Shown: positions 1 through 8,158, counted from the stretch's first letter. The stretch is DNA of 39,061 bases from an uncultured Sphingomonadales bacterium (GCA_903923465.1 CAIXXP010000095.1:1-39061), one strand, 5' to 3'. Made by a program: numbers and translations. The notes: generated from the letters alone by a model not told the origin.

Positions 1-2
1 CG

Positions 3-257
3 GTGCGGCTGCAGGTGGTGGTGGACAGCGAAGTGCAATGGGCGTGCGCTCTTGCGGTGCGCCTCGCCATAGATCCTCAATCGCAGCAGGCGGTATTTGC
101 CGGCGCCGCCGTGGTGACAGCGTTCCGCCTGGCCTGGCAGGCGATCAGCCTTGACCCGCAGCTGGACCCCATGGCGGTGCTGATGGCGAATTTCCACATG
201 TTCAACATGGATATTTTCGCTGACGGGCAGCCGGATATCCGCCCACAATCCATCTGA
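3..257 (+). CDS. C-terminal fragment of an unidentified protein, possibly a TetR-family regulator
   Basis: The reading frame is open from the left edge of the window and ends in TGA at 255-257, so only about the last 84 residues are visible and the true start lies outside. The fragment is mostly helical in character, with an alanine-rich stretch followed by FRLAWQAI and a hydrophobic VLMANFHMFNMDIF tail. This resembles the ligand-binding C-terminus of TetR-type repressors, which often end in such a helix pair. No DNA-binding domain is visible, so the family call is a guess. It sits 21 bases before the first BKACE gene on the same strand, so it could be a co-transcribed regulator or simply the preceding gene. 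Confidence 0.45.
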   Translation: MRLQVVVDSEVQWACALAVRLAIDPQSQQAVFAGAAVVTAFRLAWQAISLDPQLDPMAVLMANFHMFNMDIFADGQPDIRPQSI

Positions 258-278
258 AAACAACAAGGGAGAGTCACG

Positions 279-1199
279 ATGTCGACAATTTCATCTCAAT
301 CCGCCGATCGTCCCGTGGTGATCGAAGCCTGCATTTCCAGCGTCGTTGCCAATACCGGCGGGCGGCAGCCGACCACGCAGGAGATCGTCGACGAAGCCAA
401 GGCCTGCATCGCGGCAGGGGCAGGCATCATTCATTGCCACCATGATTTTTCGCTCGATCGGGCCGATGCCATCGCGCAATGCATCGCCATTAACCGGGGC
501 ATTCTCGATGCCTATCCCGATACGCTGATCTATCCGGGCTTCATGTCCGGCAAGACGCTGGCAGAGCAAATGGAGCATCTGGAGCCGATGCATGAGGCCG
601 GCGTGCTCACCATGTTCGCGTTTGATCCCGGCCTGTCGCTGCATGGCCGCCTGGATGCCGATGGCTTGATGACCAAATCCACCCGCAATGGCGCGACCTA
701 TGAGGAATCCACGGAACTGGTCCACCGGGGCCACCGCTACAATGCGCCGAGTTCGCTGGGCATCTTCGAACTGGGCGCGCTGCGCTGGGTCCGCGACTTC
801 GGTGCCGCCGGAAAATTCGTTCCCGGCACGCAGGTGAAGTTTTACTTCCCCGGCAACAACAGCTTCGGGCTGAAACGCGCGGCGCCCTCCACCTATGGCC
901 TGCCGCCCTCGACGCAGGCCGTGGACATCTATGTGTCGCTGATGGAAGGCTCGGGGCTGCCGTGGGTCGCCTCCATTCTGGGTGGCCGCATTCTGGAGAC
1001 AGACCTGCCGCGCCATGTGCTGGAGAAGGGCGGCAACCTTCGCGTCGGCATCGAAGACCCGCTGGAGCCGATGGAAATGACCAATGTGGAGTTGATCCAG
1101 ACCGTCGTCGACCTCGCCAATAAGGTCGGCCGCCCCATCGCCCGCAGCACCGAGGCCCGCGCCGCGCTCTGCGCCCCGGCCTTGAGTTTGGTCGCCTGA
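279..1199 (+). CDS. BKACE family (DUF849) beta-keto acid cleavage enzyme 1
   Basis: A 306-residue protein of the BKACE family. The characterised member Kce cleaves 3-keto-5-aminohexanoate using acetyl-CoA, and other members act on many different beta-keto acids. The family's metal site is visible: Glu16 in VVIEA, the His52-x-His54 pair in IIHCHHD, and the late RVGIED motif with Glu259 and Asp260. Length fits the family (about 270-310). The ATG at 279 follows a GGGAGAG ribosome site. The next gene is a paralogue, and the two are probably one transcription unit. The true beta-keto acid substrate cannot be read from the sequence. Confidence 0.9.
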   Translation: MSTISSQSADRPVVIEACISSVVANTGGRQPTTQEIVDEAKACIAAGAGIIHCHHDFSLDRADAIAQCIAINRGILDAYPDTLIYPGFMSGKTLAEQMEHLEPMHEAGVLTMFAFDPGLSLHGRLDADGLMTKSTRNGATYEESTELVHRGHRYNAPSSLGIFELGALRWVRDFGAAGKFVPGTQVKFYFPGNNSFGLKRAAPSTYGLPPSTQAVDIYVSLMEGSGLPWVASILGGRILETDLPRHVLEKGGNLRVGIEDPLEPMEMTNVELIQTVVDLANKVGRPIARSTEARAALCAPALSLVA

Positions 1200-1269
1200 C
1201 GGATCCCGGAACGGTGCGGACGGCGATGGTCGCCTGCACCCGCCGTGGCGCATGCTTGAGGAGTTCCGC

Positions 1270-2160
1270 ATGAAAACGGCCGAATGCCCGGTGCTCATCG
1301 AAGCGGCCATCGCCCCGTTTCGCGCCGACGCACCGGTGTTGGCGGAGAGCGGGCTGATCCAGGAGGCGAATGCCTGCCTGGCGGCCGGCGCCGCCATCAT
1401 CCACTACCATCACGATACGCGGCTGGAACGGGACGAGGCGATCACGTCCCTCATCGCGGTTGGTAAGGCGGTGCTCGGCGCCCATCCCCACGCGATGCTT
1501 TACCCCGGAATTCTCGCCGGCAGAAACGGGGCCGAGCATGCCGCTCATCTCATCCCGATGGCGGAGGCCGGCGTGCTGGGCTTTGCGCCTGTGGATCCCG
1601 GTGCCGCGGTGCCCTATGATCTGGACGATGACGGCATGCCAACTGGCCATGGCTACGTGTGGAATTCGTTTTCCACGGCCCGCAAGGTCGCGGCAGCCAT
1701 GCTGGAGCGGGGCGTCCCTTTGACCATCGGCGTCTATGAGCCGGTTCAGTTGCGCTGGGCGCTCGCCTGCGAGGCGGCGGGCCGTCTTCCTGCGGGATCG
1801 GCCGTAAAGCTCTATTTCGGCGGGCGGGCCAGCCTGTTCAACATCGGCAAGCCGGGCTTGAATTTCGGACTGCCACCCACCGAGAAAGCCCTCGACCTCT
1901 ACCTGGACATGATGGCTGGCTCCAGCCTGCCCCGGATTGTCGGGCTGATGGGCGACGCCCTGCTCGAATCCCCCCTTGCGCGCTATGCGCTGGAACGCGG
2001 CGGCCACCTGCGCGTCGGGATTGAGGATCTTGGCGCGGTTGACGGGGTGACGAACCGGGAGACCGTCGAGGCGGCCATGGCTCTGGTGGCCAAGGTGGGG
2101 CGCCCCGTCGCCGCAACACGCGACATGGTGGACGAAGCCTGCGGAGTGCTGTCAGACTAA
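1270..2160 (+). CDS. BKACE family (DUF849) beta-keto acid cleavage enzyme 2
   Basis: A 296-residue paralogue of the preceding gene, with the same metal-site pattern: Glu11, His45-x-His47 in IIHYHHD, and RVGIED near the C-terminus. An ATG at 1252 is in frame, but GAGGAG at 1258-1263 lies six bases before the ATG at 1270, so 1270 is the better start. The gap to BKACE 1 is 70 bases. The two copies differ clearly along their lengths, including the loop after the HxH motif, so they are diverged paralogues and may accept different acyl groups, or form a mixed oligomer (inference). Hairpins follow the stop codon. Confidence 0.88.
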   Translation: MKTAECPVLIEAAIAPFRADAPVLAESGLIQEANACLAAGAAIIHYHHDTRLERDEAITSLIAVGKAVLGAHPHAMLYPGILAGRNGAEHAAHLIPMAEAGVLGFAPVDPGAAVPYDLDDDGMPTGHGYVWNSFSTARKVAAAMLERGVPLTIGVYEPVQLRWALACEAAGRLPAGSAVKLYFGGRASLFNIGKPGLNFGLPPTEKALDLYLDMMAGSSLPRIVGLMGDALLESPLARYALERGGHLRVGIEDLGAVDGVTNRETVEAAMALVAKVGRPVAATRDMVDEACGVLSD

Positions 2161-2172
2161 AATTGCCGGTGG

Positions 2173-2211
2173 GGCGGGTGCGGGCAAATGGCGAAAATCG
2201 CCACACCCGCC
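2173..2211. terminator. hairpin after BKACE 2
   Basis: GGCGGGTG (2173-2180), an eight-base bulge and TGGCGA (2189-2194) pair with the contiguous right arm TCGCCA plus CACCCGCC (2198-2211) around an AAA loop. It lies 12 bases after the BKACE 2 stop. There is no T-run behind it, so its role as a terminator is inferred. Confidence 0.4.
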
Positions 2212-2284
2212 AACCGGTTCGCCGCTTCTACCCGTCGCCCGGGGCGGCCATCCATCCGGATACCCACGTTAATTTAGAATACGA

Positions 2285-2322
2285 CCGGGGCTTCGCGGCA
2301 TGTTGGCACCGCGAAGCCCCGG
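2285..2322. terminator. bidirectional terminator between converging genes
   Basis: A perfect 14-base inverted repeat (arms 2285-2298 and 2309-2322, core GGGGCTTCGC/GCGAAGCCCC) with a ten-base loop. It lies between the convergent BKACE 2 and crotonase genes. On the minus strand the hairpin is followed by an A/T-rich stretch, so it probably serves best as the end of the minus-strand gene. Confidence 0.6.
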
Positions 2323-2348
2323 CCGGCTTTCCGTTCGCCGGCGAAGGC

Positions 2349-3251
2349 TTACGAATCCTTGAGCGAAGGCATGATCGGCGGCGGCTTGCGCCAATCGTCG
2401 GCGCCGTCCTCGACCGTCGCTGCCGGATAGCCCTTGAAGGGGCCCTCGGTATGCACTTCGGCCCAGTGCGAGTGGTTGGCCTGGTGGAGCGTGAAACAGG
2501 CCTGCAGGGCATTGTAGAAGCCCATATTGTCAACCGTCTGGTTGACCGACTCCTTGATCATCAGCGCGGCCACGGTCGGCCGCTGGGCGATCCGGCGGGC
2601 GAAGGTCAAAGTCTTTTCGGCAAGATCGGCGGCCGGATAGACCTTGGAGACCATGCCGAGGCGATAGGCTTCGTCCGCGTCGATGGAATCGGTGGTGAGC
2701 AGCAGCTCCTTGGCCTTGCGCGGGCCGAATTCCCACGGATGGCCGAAGTATTCCATGCCGCACATGCCCAGGCGCGCGCCGACCGGATCGGAAAAGGTCG
2801 TGCCTTCGGCGGCGACAATGAGGTCGCAGGCCCACATCAGCATCAAGCCCGCGGCGATCACCTTGCCGTGAACCTGTGCAATGGTGATCTTGCGCAGGTT
2901 ACGCCAGCGCAGCGTGTTCTGGAAGTAGTAGTGCCACTCCTGCAGCGCGCGTTGCTCGCCGCCCTCGCGGGTGCCGCCGTTGATTTTGAAGGTCTCATGC
3001 TGGTTTGGCCCGGGGAGGCGCTCTTCCAGCGACTCCGGCGAGCCGAGATCATGGCCTGCCGAGAACATCGGGCCGTTGCCGGCAAGGATTATGACGCGAA
3101 CCTGGTCATCCTTTTCGGCTGCCAGGAAGGCGTGATCGAGCTCGACCAGCAGCCCCCGGTTCTGCGCGTTGCGGGCAGAGACGCGGTTCAGCGAGATGCG
3201 GACTATCGCCCCATCATCGAATTGCTCGGTCGTTAAATACTTGTAGTCCAT
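2349..3251 (-). CDS. crotonase-fold protein annotated as enoyl-CoA hydratase, canonical catalytic Glu pair absent
   Basis: A 300-residue crotonase superfamily protein. The oxyanion-hole segment FSAGHDLGS and the second one in VHGKVIAAGLMLMWACDLI fit the CoA-binding fold. At the two positions that carry the acid/base glutamates in rat enoyl-CoA hydratase (Glu144 in GGGCE, Glu164 in QPE) this protein has Met (AAGLM) and Val (DPV). It may therefore not hydrate enoyl-CoAs and could catalyse another crotonase reaction, using the Glu in the nearby GMEYFGHPWEF segment or other residues. The ATG at 3251 is preceded by GGGAGAA at good spacing. An upstream in-frame start would add 21 residues without a ribosome site. 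It is near the SDR downstream in coordinates, on the same strand, and probably in one unit with it. Confidence 0.85.
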   Translation of the reverse strand: MDYKYLTTEQFDDGAIVRISLNRVSARNAQNRGLLVELDHAFLAAEKDDQVRVIILAGNGPMFSAGHDLGSPESLEERLPGPNQHETFKINGGTREGGEQRALQEWHYYFQNTLRWRNLRKITIAQVHGKVIAAGLMLMWACDLIVAAEGTTFSDPVGARLGMCGMEYFGHPWEFGPRKAKELLLTTDSIDADEAYRLGMVSKVYPAADLAEKTLTFARRIAQRPTVAALMIKESVNQTVDNMGFYNALQACFTLHQANHSHWAEVHTEGPFKGYPAATVEDGADDWRKPPPIMPSLKDS

Positions 3252-3398
3252 TGCCAGTTCTCCCGTGAACGTGTCCGAGCAGCGCCCATTGCGCCGCCGC
3301 CCGGTGTTTTGCATCCTGTAAGCCCTGTGGGCCTGCGGCCCCTGTCTTGGGATTGCCGTATCTTAAGACGCCGTGAATGAAGGGCAAGCTCTTGCGGT

Positions 3399-4232
3399 TC
3401 ACGCCTGCTCGGCGGCGGCTTCGGCGATCATCGTCGGGAGATCGAGCACGCCCGTGGCAAGGCCGCCGGCGAGCCCCGCGTCCACCGGCAGGCAAACCCC
3501 GCTGATGAAGTTGGCCGCATCGCTGTTCAGTAGAATGAGCGGGAGCGCCTGTTCCCGCGCCGATGAAAACCGGCCGCGCGCCTTGGCGAAGGCTGCCAGC
3601 ACCGCATCTCCGGCCACTTTCTTGAAGTCGTTCAACATCGGCGTGTCGATCGGGCTGGGCATGGTGCAGTTGATGCGGATATCCCGCTTGATCAGTTCGG
3701 GCGCCAGCTTCTGCGTCCAGGTGTTCAGCGCTTCCTTGGCCAGCGCGTAGGGATCGCCCGCCACCTCGGCATTGGCGGTGTACCATTTGCGGCCTTCCGC
3801 AAAATCGGTGTGGGCCATGAATTCGGCCAGCAGCGGCTGGCGCGACAACCACGCCATGCCGGCCAGCGACGACACCGTGGCGATGGCCCCGCCGGCGCGG
3901 ATATGCGGCAGCCAGCATTCCGTCCAGTAGCGGATGCCCATGAAGTTCACCGTGACCACATCTTCGGCCGGGAAGGTCTGCGGCAGGCCGGAGACGTTGA
4001 ACACCGCGTCGATCTCGCCGCCGATCGACCGCACGCCGGCCTCGATCGAGGCGGGATCGAGCAGATCGACATGAGTAAAGGATGCGAGGTTAACCGGCGA
4101 AGGCTTGATGTCGGCGCCGTGAACCTCGGCGCCCATTTCCACCAGTTGGCGGGCGCAAGCCTCGCCAGTGCCGGAAAAACAGCCCATAATCACCACACGC
4201 TTGCCGGCATAGCCGAGGATATCGCTGCTCAT
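3399..4232 (-). CDS. SDR, 3-alpha-hydroxysteroid dehydrogenase/carbonyl reductase-like
   Basis: A 277-residue classical short-chain dehydrogenase. The cofactor loop GCFSGTG is at 17-23, the catalytic Tyr162 and Lys166 are in YALAK, and SS at 121-122 supplies the serine. The N-terminal shape, with its very early GCFSGTG loop and short DIKPSPV segment, resembles Comamonas 3-alpha-hydroxysteroid dehydrogenase/carbonyl reductase. The NAD(P)-dependent oxidation of an alcohol is family knowledge; the substrate is unknown. The ATG at 4232 follows a GGAAGGA ribosome site, which excludes the 30-residue longer alternative. It is divergent from the next SDR and lies upstream of the crotonase-fold gene on the same strand. 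Confidence 0.85.
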   Translation of the reverse strand: MSSDILGYAGKRVVIMGCFSGTGEACARQLVEMGAEVHGADIKPSPVNLASFTHVDLLDPASIEAGVRSIGGEIDAVFNVSGLPQTFPAEDVVTVNFMGIRYWTECWLPHIRAGGAIATVSSLAGMAWLSRQPLLAEFMAHTDFAEGRKWYTANAEVAGDPYALAKEALNTWTQKLAPELIKRDIRINCTMPSPIDTPMLNDFKKVAGDAVLAAFAKARGRFSSAREQALPLILLNSDAANFISGVCLPVDAGLAGGLATGVLDLPTMIAEAAAEQA

Positions 4233-4322
4233 CGATGTTCCTTCCCAAAATCTCGCGAAAGTCCGCGCCCCAAAACTTCGTTTGGCTGGCGTTTTCATGC
4301 AGGCGGAATGGGGTTGTGGCAA

Positions 4323-4347
4323 GTGGCACGATCGATCACCGTGCCAC
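4323..4347. promoter_or_regulatory. inverted repeat in divergent SDR promoter region (candidate operator)
   Basis: GTGGCACG (4323-4330) and CGTGCCAC (4340-4347) are perfect inverted repeats separated by nine bases, in the 227-base gap between the divergent SDR genes. A second small dyad, CACCGC-A-GCGGTG, overlaps its right edge at 4345-4357. Size and place suit a TetR-type operator controlling both directions. Confidence 0.45.
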
Positions 4348-4459
4348 CGCAGCGGTGCCGCGCAAAAACACGTCTGGCGAGGGCGGGCATTTGCGGGCGG
4401 ATTGCATTGATAGTACCCAGCCTAAATCAAGGCGCATGCGCATAATTGAGGATCCAGAA

Positions 4460-5221
4460 ATGAAAAAATTCGAGGGGAAAGTCGCCATCGTCACCGGGGC
4501 CGGGCGAGATCTCGGCCGGGCTGTCGCCAAGGCCTTCGCCGCCGAGGGCGCCAGGGTTGCGGTTGTCGGGCGCACACAGGCGGCAATCGACAGCGTGGTT
4601 GCCGAGATCACGGCGGCGGGAGGAACCGCCATCGCGGTCGCATGCGACGTGGGTAGCAAGGCGCAGATCTACGCGGCGGTGGAAAGGATCGTGCAGGAGT
4701 TGGGGCCGATCGACATTCTGGTGAACAACGCCCACGATACCAGCGATTCCCAGCACTCGTTCATGCGCACGCCAGACGACGTGCTGGAGCGACTGATGGC
4801 GACGGGATTCCACGCGACGGTTCACTTCATGCGCGCCTGCTTCCCGCACCTGAAGGCCAACAAGGGCAAGGTCATCAACTTCGGCTCCGGCGCCGGCGTC
4901 GGCGGTTTCTCCCCCTATTTCGCCTATGCTTCGGCCAAGGAGGCCATTCGCGCCGCCTCTCGCGTGGCGGCGCGCGAATGGGCGAAATACAAGATCAACG
5001 TCAACGTCGTTTGCCCGATCTCGGCCACCGAGGCGCTGGCCGCCGCCGAGAAAGACCCTGACGTGGCCGCCTTCACCGCCGCCATCCCGCTCGGCTATGC
5101 CGGATCGCCAGACGAGGACATCGCGCCGGTTGTGCTGTTCCTTGCCTCGGAAGAGTCGCGCTACATGACCGGGCATACCTTCATGGTGGATGGCGGCAGC
5201 ATGATCGACGCCGGGCGCTGA
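4460..5221 (+). CDS. SDR family oxidoreductase
   Basis: A 253-residue classical SDR: TGAGRDLG cofactor loop (12-19), NNAH at 89-92, Ser143, Tyr156 and Lys160 in YASAK, and a C-terminal SEESRYMTGHTFMVDGG segment typical of FabG-like and diol dehydrogenases. It should oxidise or reduce a hydroxyl/keto group with NAD(P); the substrate cannot be told. GAGGAT at 4448-4453 lies six bases before the ATG at 4460, so that start is preferred over the in-frame ATG at 4436. It is transcribed alone, and a hairpin follows. Confidence 0.87.
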   Translation: MKKFEGKVAIVTGAGRDLGRAVAKAFAAEGARVAVVGRTQAAIDSVVAEITAAGGTAIAVACDVGSKAQIYAAVERIVQELGPIDILVNNAHDTSDSQHSFMRTPDDVLERLMATGFHATVHFMRACFPHLKANKGKVINFGSGAGVGGFSPYFAYASAKEAIRAASRVAAREWAKYKINVNVVCPISATEALAAAEKDPDVAAFTAAIPLGYAGSPDEDIAPVVLFLASEESRYMTGHTFMVDGGSMIDAGR

Positions 5222-5245
5222 ATTCCGGGGGCGACGCGCTGCGGG

Positions 5246-5279
5246 GCAGGGGCGCCCGGCCAAAACCGGGGGCCCCTGC
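5246..5279. terminator. hairpin between converging SDR and DUF1214-like genes
   Basis: GCAGGGG-CGCCCGG (5246-5259) pairs with CCGGGGGCCCCTGC (5266-5279) with one mismatch around a C-C-AAAA loop. It lies in the 85-base gap between convergent genes and probably terminates both. There is no clear T-run. Confidence 0.5.
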
Positions 5280-5306
5280 GCGCCCATCGCCCAAATCCGG
5301 CGTTGC

Positions 5307-6296
5307 TTAGCGGCGTTCGATCCTGGTGCGCGGCACGGCCAGTTCCTCGCCGTCGATGGTGCGATAGAGCATCGCCCCGCGCCGCCGGCCCGTGGCAATC
5401 GCCGGCCCGGCAAGGCCTTCAATCGAGGGTGCCAACCGGATCGTGACCGCTTCCCCCGGCTTCAACGCCGCCCCGCGATCGTCAATCCGGCCCAGATCGG
5501 CATGGGGCGGCGGCAGCGGCTCCAGCCAGTGGGTATAGGACGAAATCGACCAGGTGGCGCAATCCACCGCAGGGCGCTCGATGACCAGCACCTCGTCTTC
5601 GGCCAGATCATAATAGCCCGGATAATAGAGGGTGCCGGAATCGCCCTTGTAGGCCGCGGCCAGTTCGGCGGGCGGGGTGGTGAAGGCATTGGGCGTCTCG
5701 GCCATGCGTTTGCTCCATTGCGCGAACTGGCGGGCCATGCCCCCCACACGCGCCACCGCCATGGCCAGGTCCTTGTTGGCCGCCGGCAGCGGCAAGGGCG
5801 TGCCGTCGCCGAAGGTGAGCTGCAGGTCCGCAGCGCGGCGCCCGGGCGGGCGGAGAAACTCGCGCAGCATCAGCAGCCGCGTGTTGCCGGTCGTTTTCAG
5901 CTGGCCCTGCGCGCCGATATCCAGCGTGAAATCGCCGCTGCGGAACACCACGTAATCTTCCAGCAGCAGCACACCCTCGGGCGTGACCGCATAGGTGCCG
6001 ACGCCCAGCCGTTCGACGTCGTTGAGGCTGCCCGTCAGGCGATAGGTCCTGGCCGGATCCAGCGGGGCTTGCCACATCCGGTAATCGAGGAAAGGGCCGC
6101 CCAGCCGTGGCCAGGCCCGCTTCAGCCCCGTGGCCATGTCCTCATAAGGCAGAAAGCCGTCGTGCAGGGCGGATATCAGCAGGCGGGTGATATAGGGGCC
6201 GGCCTCGTCGGCGGCGGTCGCGTCCGGCGCCCCGGCGCGCAGTTCGGCCTCGATCGCGGCAAGGCCGCCGGCGAATGTGTCCCAGTTCAGCGTCAT
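5307..6296 (-). CDS. DUF1214-like protein of unknown function
   Basis: A 329-residue protein, possibly of the DUF1214-type family often found beside sulfotransferase genes in actinobacteria and sphingomonads; I recognise it only loosely. Visible features are an N-terminal helical part, a beta-rich middle with GVLLLEDYVVFRSGDFTLDIG, and a C-terminal segment LVIERPAVDCATWSISSYTH. It has no signal peptide, no obvious membrane segment and no recognisable catalytic motif. Its ATG at 6296 overlaps the TGA of the sulfotransferase upstream in an ATGA, so the two are translationally coupled and likely work on the same substrate. The function is unknown. Confidence 0.7.
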   Translation of the reverse strand: MTLNWDTFAGGLAAIEAELRAGAPDATAADEAGPYITRLLISALHDGFLPYEDMATGLKRAWPRLGGPFLDYRMWQAPLDPARTYRLTGSLNDVERLGVGTYAVTPEGVLLLEDYVVFRSGDFTLDIGAQGQLKTTGNTRLLMLREFLRPPGRRAADLQLTFGDGTPLPLPAANKDLAMAVARVGGMARQFAQWSKRMAETPNAFTTPPAELAAAYKGDSGTLYYPGYYDLAEDEVLVIERPAVDCATWSISSYTHWLEPLPPPHADLGRIDDRGAALKPGEAVTIRLAPSIEGLAGPAIATGRRRGAMLYRTIDGEELAVPRTRIERR

Positions 6297-7486
6297 GCGA
6301 CGGCCCTCGCCATGCCTTCCGCCTCGCGGGGGATATCGAACCGGCGCATGTAATCGCTGAAGCGCTCGGCCACTTCGTCGCCATCCAGACCATAGTCCGC
6401 CAGCGCATAGGGATTGCCGCCACGCTTGCCCTTGGGGTTTTCGCGGCGCCACTGCGTCACCGATTCGCGCATGGCGTCGGGCGTGTCGATGCCCAGCCCG
6501 GCATGGGCCCGCTCCATCTCGGCCATGGGGTCATCGACGAGGCGATAGTAGTCAACATGCACAACCGTGCCGGCATCAGGTCCGCCGGTGAAGCGCATGA
6601 TACCCTCGATGTGGCGGGCAATGAATTCATACATCTGCGCGCCCACCACCTTGGGGTCGCTGCCGCCTTCCATGCGCGGATCACGCAGGGCCTGGGTCAG
6701 CTTGCAGATCGAGGCCAGCACCTGCACCGGGTCGCGGTGGGTCATCACAAAGCGGGCGTCGGGGTAGACTTCCATCACGTTCTCCATCGCGATGACGTGA
6801 TTGGGGTATTTCAGGGCCCACCGTTTGGGCTCACTTTTCCACTGCAACAGCTGAAGCTGGCGCTTGTGGACGCGATAGGTGGCTGTCTTGTCGATCGCCT
6901 CGATCAGGTGATCAAAATAGCTCGGGACGTGCATGATGTTCTGAAATCCCGCGGCGGCGAAGGTCTGCGAGAGGAACATGTGGCATTCCTCGGAACCGGT
7001 CGGGTCGGTGAGGTGCATGGCCTCGAACCCTTCGACCAGCTCGTGCAACGCGCGGTTGCGCTCGATCTGGGCGGCGATGCGGTCGCCCACCGAATCCGGA
7101 TCGGCGCCGGGCGGCGGCGAGGGCTCGTTCGCCTCCCACGTCCGGATCAGCCGAAAGCGCGTATCGCGGTCGAACAGGTACTGGAAATAGGTCGTGCCGG
7201 AGCGGGGCAGGCCGGTCAGGAATACCGGCTGGTCAATCCGCTCGGCGAGGATCTCGGGGTGCTGTTCCACCCATTTGAGCCCGCTGATGCGGTGGGTCAA
7301 AAGGCCGGTGATCATGTCGCGGGCAATGGCGTGGCCCGTTTCATTGAGGCGCGCCTCGCGATTGATCGCATCCACCAGCGCCGCCAGATTGCCGCCAAAC
7401 GCGGCCCGCTCCGAATCGGCAAAGCCGGCGAGCTGTTCCGCTTCCGCCAGAAGCGGTGCCATATCCAGATGTGTCGTGCCTGCCAT
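6293..7486 (-). CDS. PAPS-dependent sulfotransferase family protein
   Basis: A 397-residue sulfotransferase family protein. The 5'-phosphosulfate loop TGLPRSGTTY lies at 91-100, and the 3'-phosphate binding segment RFVMTHRDP lies near residue 250 followed by VQVLASI. These bind PAPS, from which sulfate would be transferred to a hydroxyl or amine; in this bacterial subfamily the real activity is mostly untested. The ATG at 7486 is chosen over the TTG two codons earlier; a GGGA lies ten bases upstream. It is the first gene of a two-gene unit with the DUF1214-like protein and is divergent from the SnoaL-like gene. Confidence 0.87.
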   Translation of the reverse strand: MAGTTHLDMAPLLAEAEQLAGFADSERAAFGGNLAALVDAINREARLNETGHAIARDMITGLLTHRISGLKWVEQHPEILAERIDQPVFLTGLPRSGTTYFQYLFDRDTRFRLIRTWEANEPSPPPGADPDSVGDRIAAQIERNRALHELVEGFEAMHLTDPTGSEECHMFLSQTFAAAGFQNIMHVPSYFDHLIEAIDKTATYRVHKRQLQLLQWKSEPKRWALKYPNHVIAMENVMEVYPDARFVMTHRDPVQVLASICKLTQALRDPRMEGGSDPKVVGAQMYEFIARHIEGIMRFTGGPDAGTVVHVDYYRLVDDPMAEMERAHAGLGIDTPDAMRESVTQWRRENPKGKRGGNPYALADYGLDGDEVAERFSDYMRRFDIPREAEGMARAVA

Positions 7487-7585
7487 GCGCAATTGGTCCC
7501 AATTCCCAAAGATGGGGCTGCGTGGAGCGCCCCGATTGAGCGGCAGACTGCGGCGGCTCGCGATTCAGCGCAACCGGATTTTGCG

Positions 7586-7597
7586 TCGCATATGCGA
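7586..7597. promoter_or_regulatory. 12-base palindrome TCGCATATGCGA, candidate operator
   Basis: A perfect palindrome in the 276-base divergent gap between the sulfotransferase and SnoaL-like genes. A further hairpin-forming GGGCA-GAT-TGCCC follows in the same gap, and a TATACA -10-like element lies closer to the SnoaL-like gene. Regulator binding is inferred only from position. Confidence 0.35.
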
Positions 7598-7762
7598 AAT
7601 CGGCGCTGTCGGCGCTGTCCCGGCAAATCGGTGCGACTGTCTGGCATCAGGCTGGGGCCTTGGGCAGATTGCCCGGGCCCGCAAACAAAGGCGGCTATAC
7701 AGCCGGCCCCAAATGCGCAATCTGTCCCCAAACAGCGCGGTCATGCCGTCAGGAGAGAGAAG

Positions 7763-8158
7763 ATGTCGAAGCCCACTCAGGAAGCAATCGCCCACTTCGC
7801 CCGCATCCAGTATGAATACTGGAACGAGGGTAAATGGCAGGAACTGAAGGATGCTTTCGCTGCCGTTGCCCCGAATGGCTTTACCATCCAGTATCACGGC
7901 CAGCAGCCCACCGAGGGCCGCCGGGCGTTGGAGACGATGATCAAGCGGCTGGCCGGCAAGGTCCACACCGTCGTGCATAATGTGCTGGTCAACGAGGGTG
8001 AGGCCGTGACGGTCGTCAGCAATGAGGTGGTTGGCACCGATGTCGTCAGCGTGACGGTCGAGCGTTATCTTTTCGCCGATGGCCGCCTGGAGGTCAGCTA
8101 CTTTCACGACGCGGCAGAAGGCGAGCGCATGGTGCAGGCCGTGAGCCAGCTGGCCTAG
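7763..8158 (+). CDS. SnoaL-like / NTF2-fold protein
   Basis: A 131-residue protein with the size and pattern of the SnoaL-like NTF2 fold: an N-terminal helix with YEYWNEGKWQELKDAFA, a strand with FTIQYHGQQ, a GRRALETMIKRL helix and three long C-terminal strands ending in VSYFHDA. Family members act as isomerases, hydrolases or dehydratases, or simply bind hydrophobic ligands. AGGAGAGAGA (7751-7760) sits just before the ATG at 7763 and fixes the start against the long open frame that continues upstream. It is a single gene, divergent from the sulfotransferase and convergent with the molybdoenzyme. Confidence 0.8.
   Translation: MSKPTQEAIAHFARIQYEYWNEGKWQELKDAFAAVAPNGFTIQYHGQQPTEGRRALETMIKRLAGKVHTVVHNVLVNEGEAVTVVSNEVVGTDVVSVTVERYLFADGRLEVSYFHDAAEGERMVQAVSQLA

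Noticed and set aside
291..1400. Long open frame on the minus strand opposite the BKACE gene (369 codons)
   Set aside because: Antisense shadow caused by high GC codon use; the plus-strand frame has full family motifs and a ribosome site, and the shadow protein shows no recognisable domain.
2163..3236. 357-codon plus-strand frame opposite the crotonase-fold gene
   Set aside because: Shadow of a convincing minus-strand gene; composition is Arg/Gly/His-rich with no family pattern.
6275..7762. N-terminal extension of the SnoaL-like open frame (about 496 codons)
   Set aside because: This part is the antisense of the sulfotransferase; the ribosome site and conserved fold place the start at 7763.
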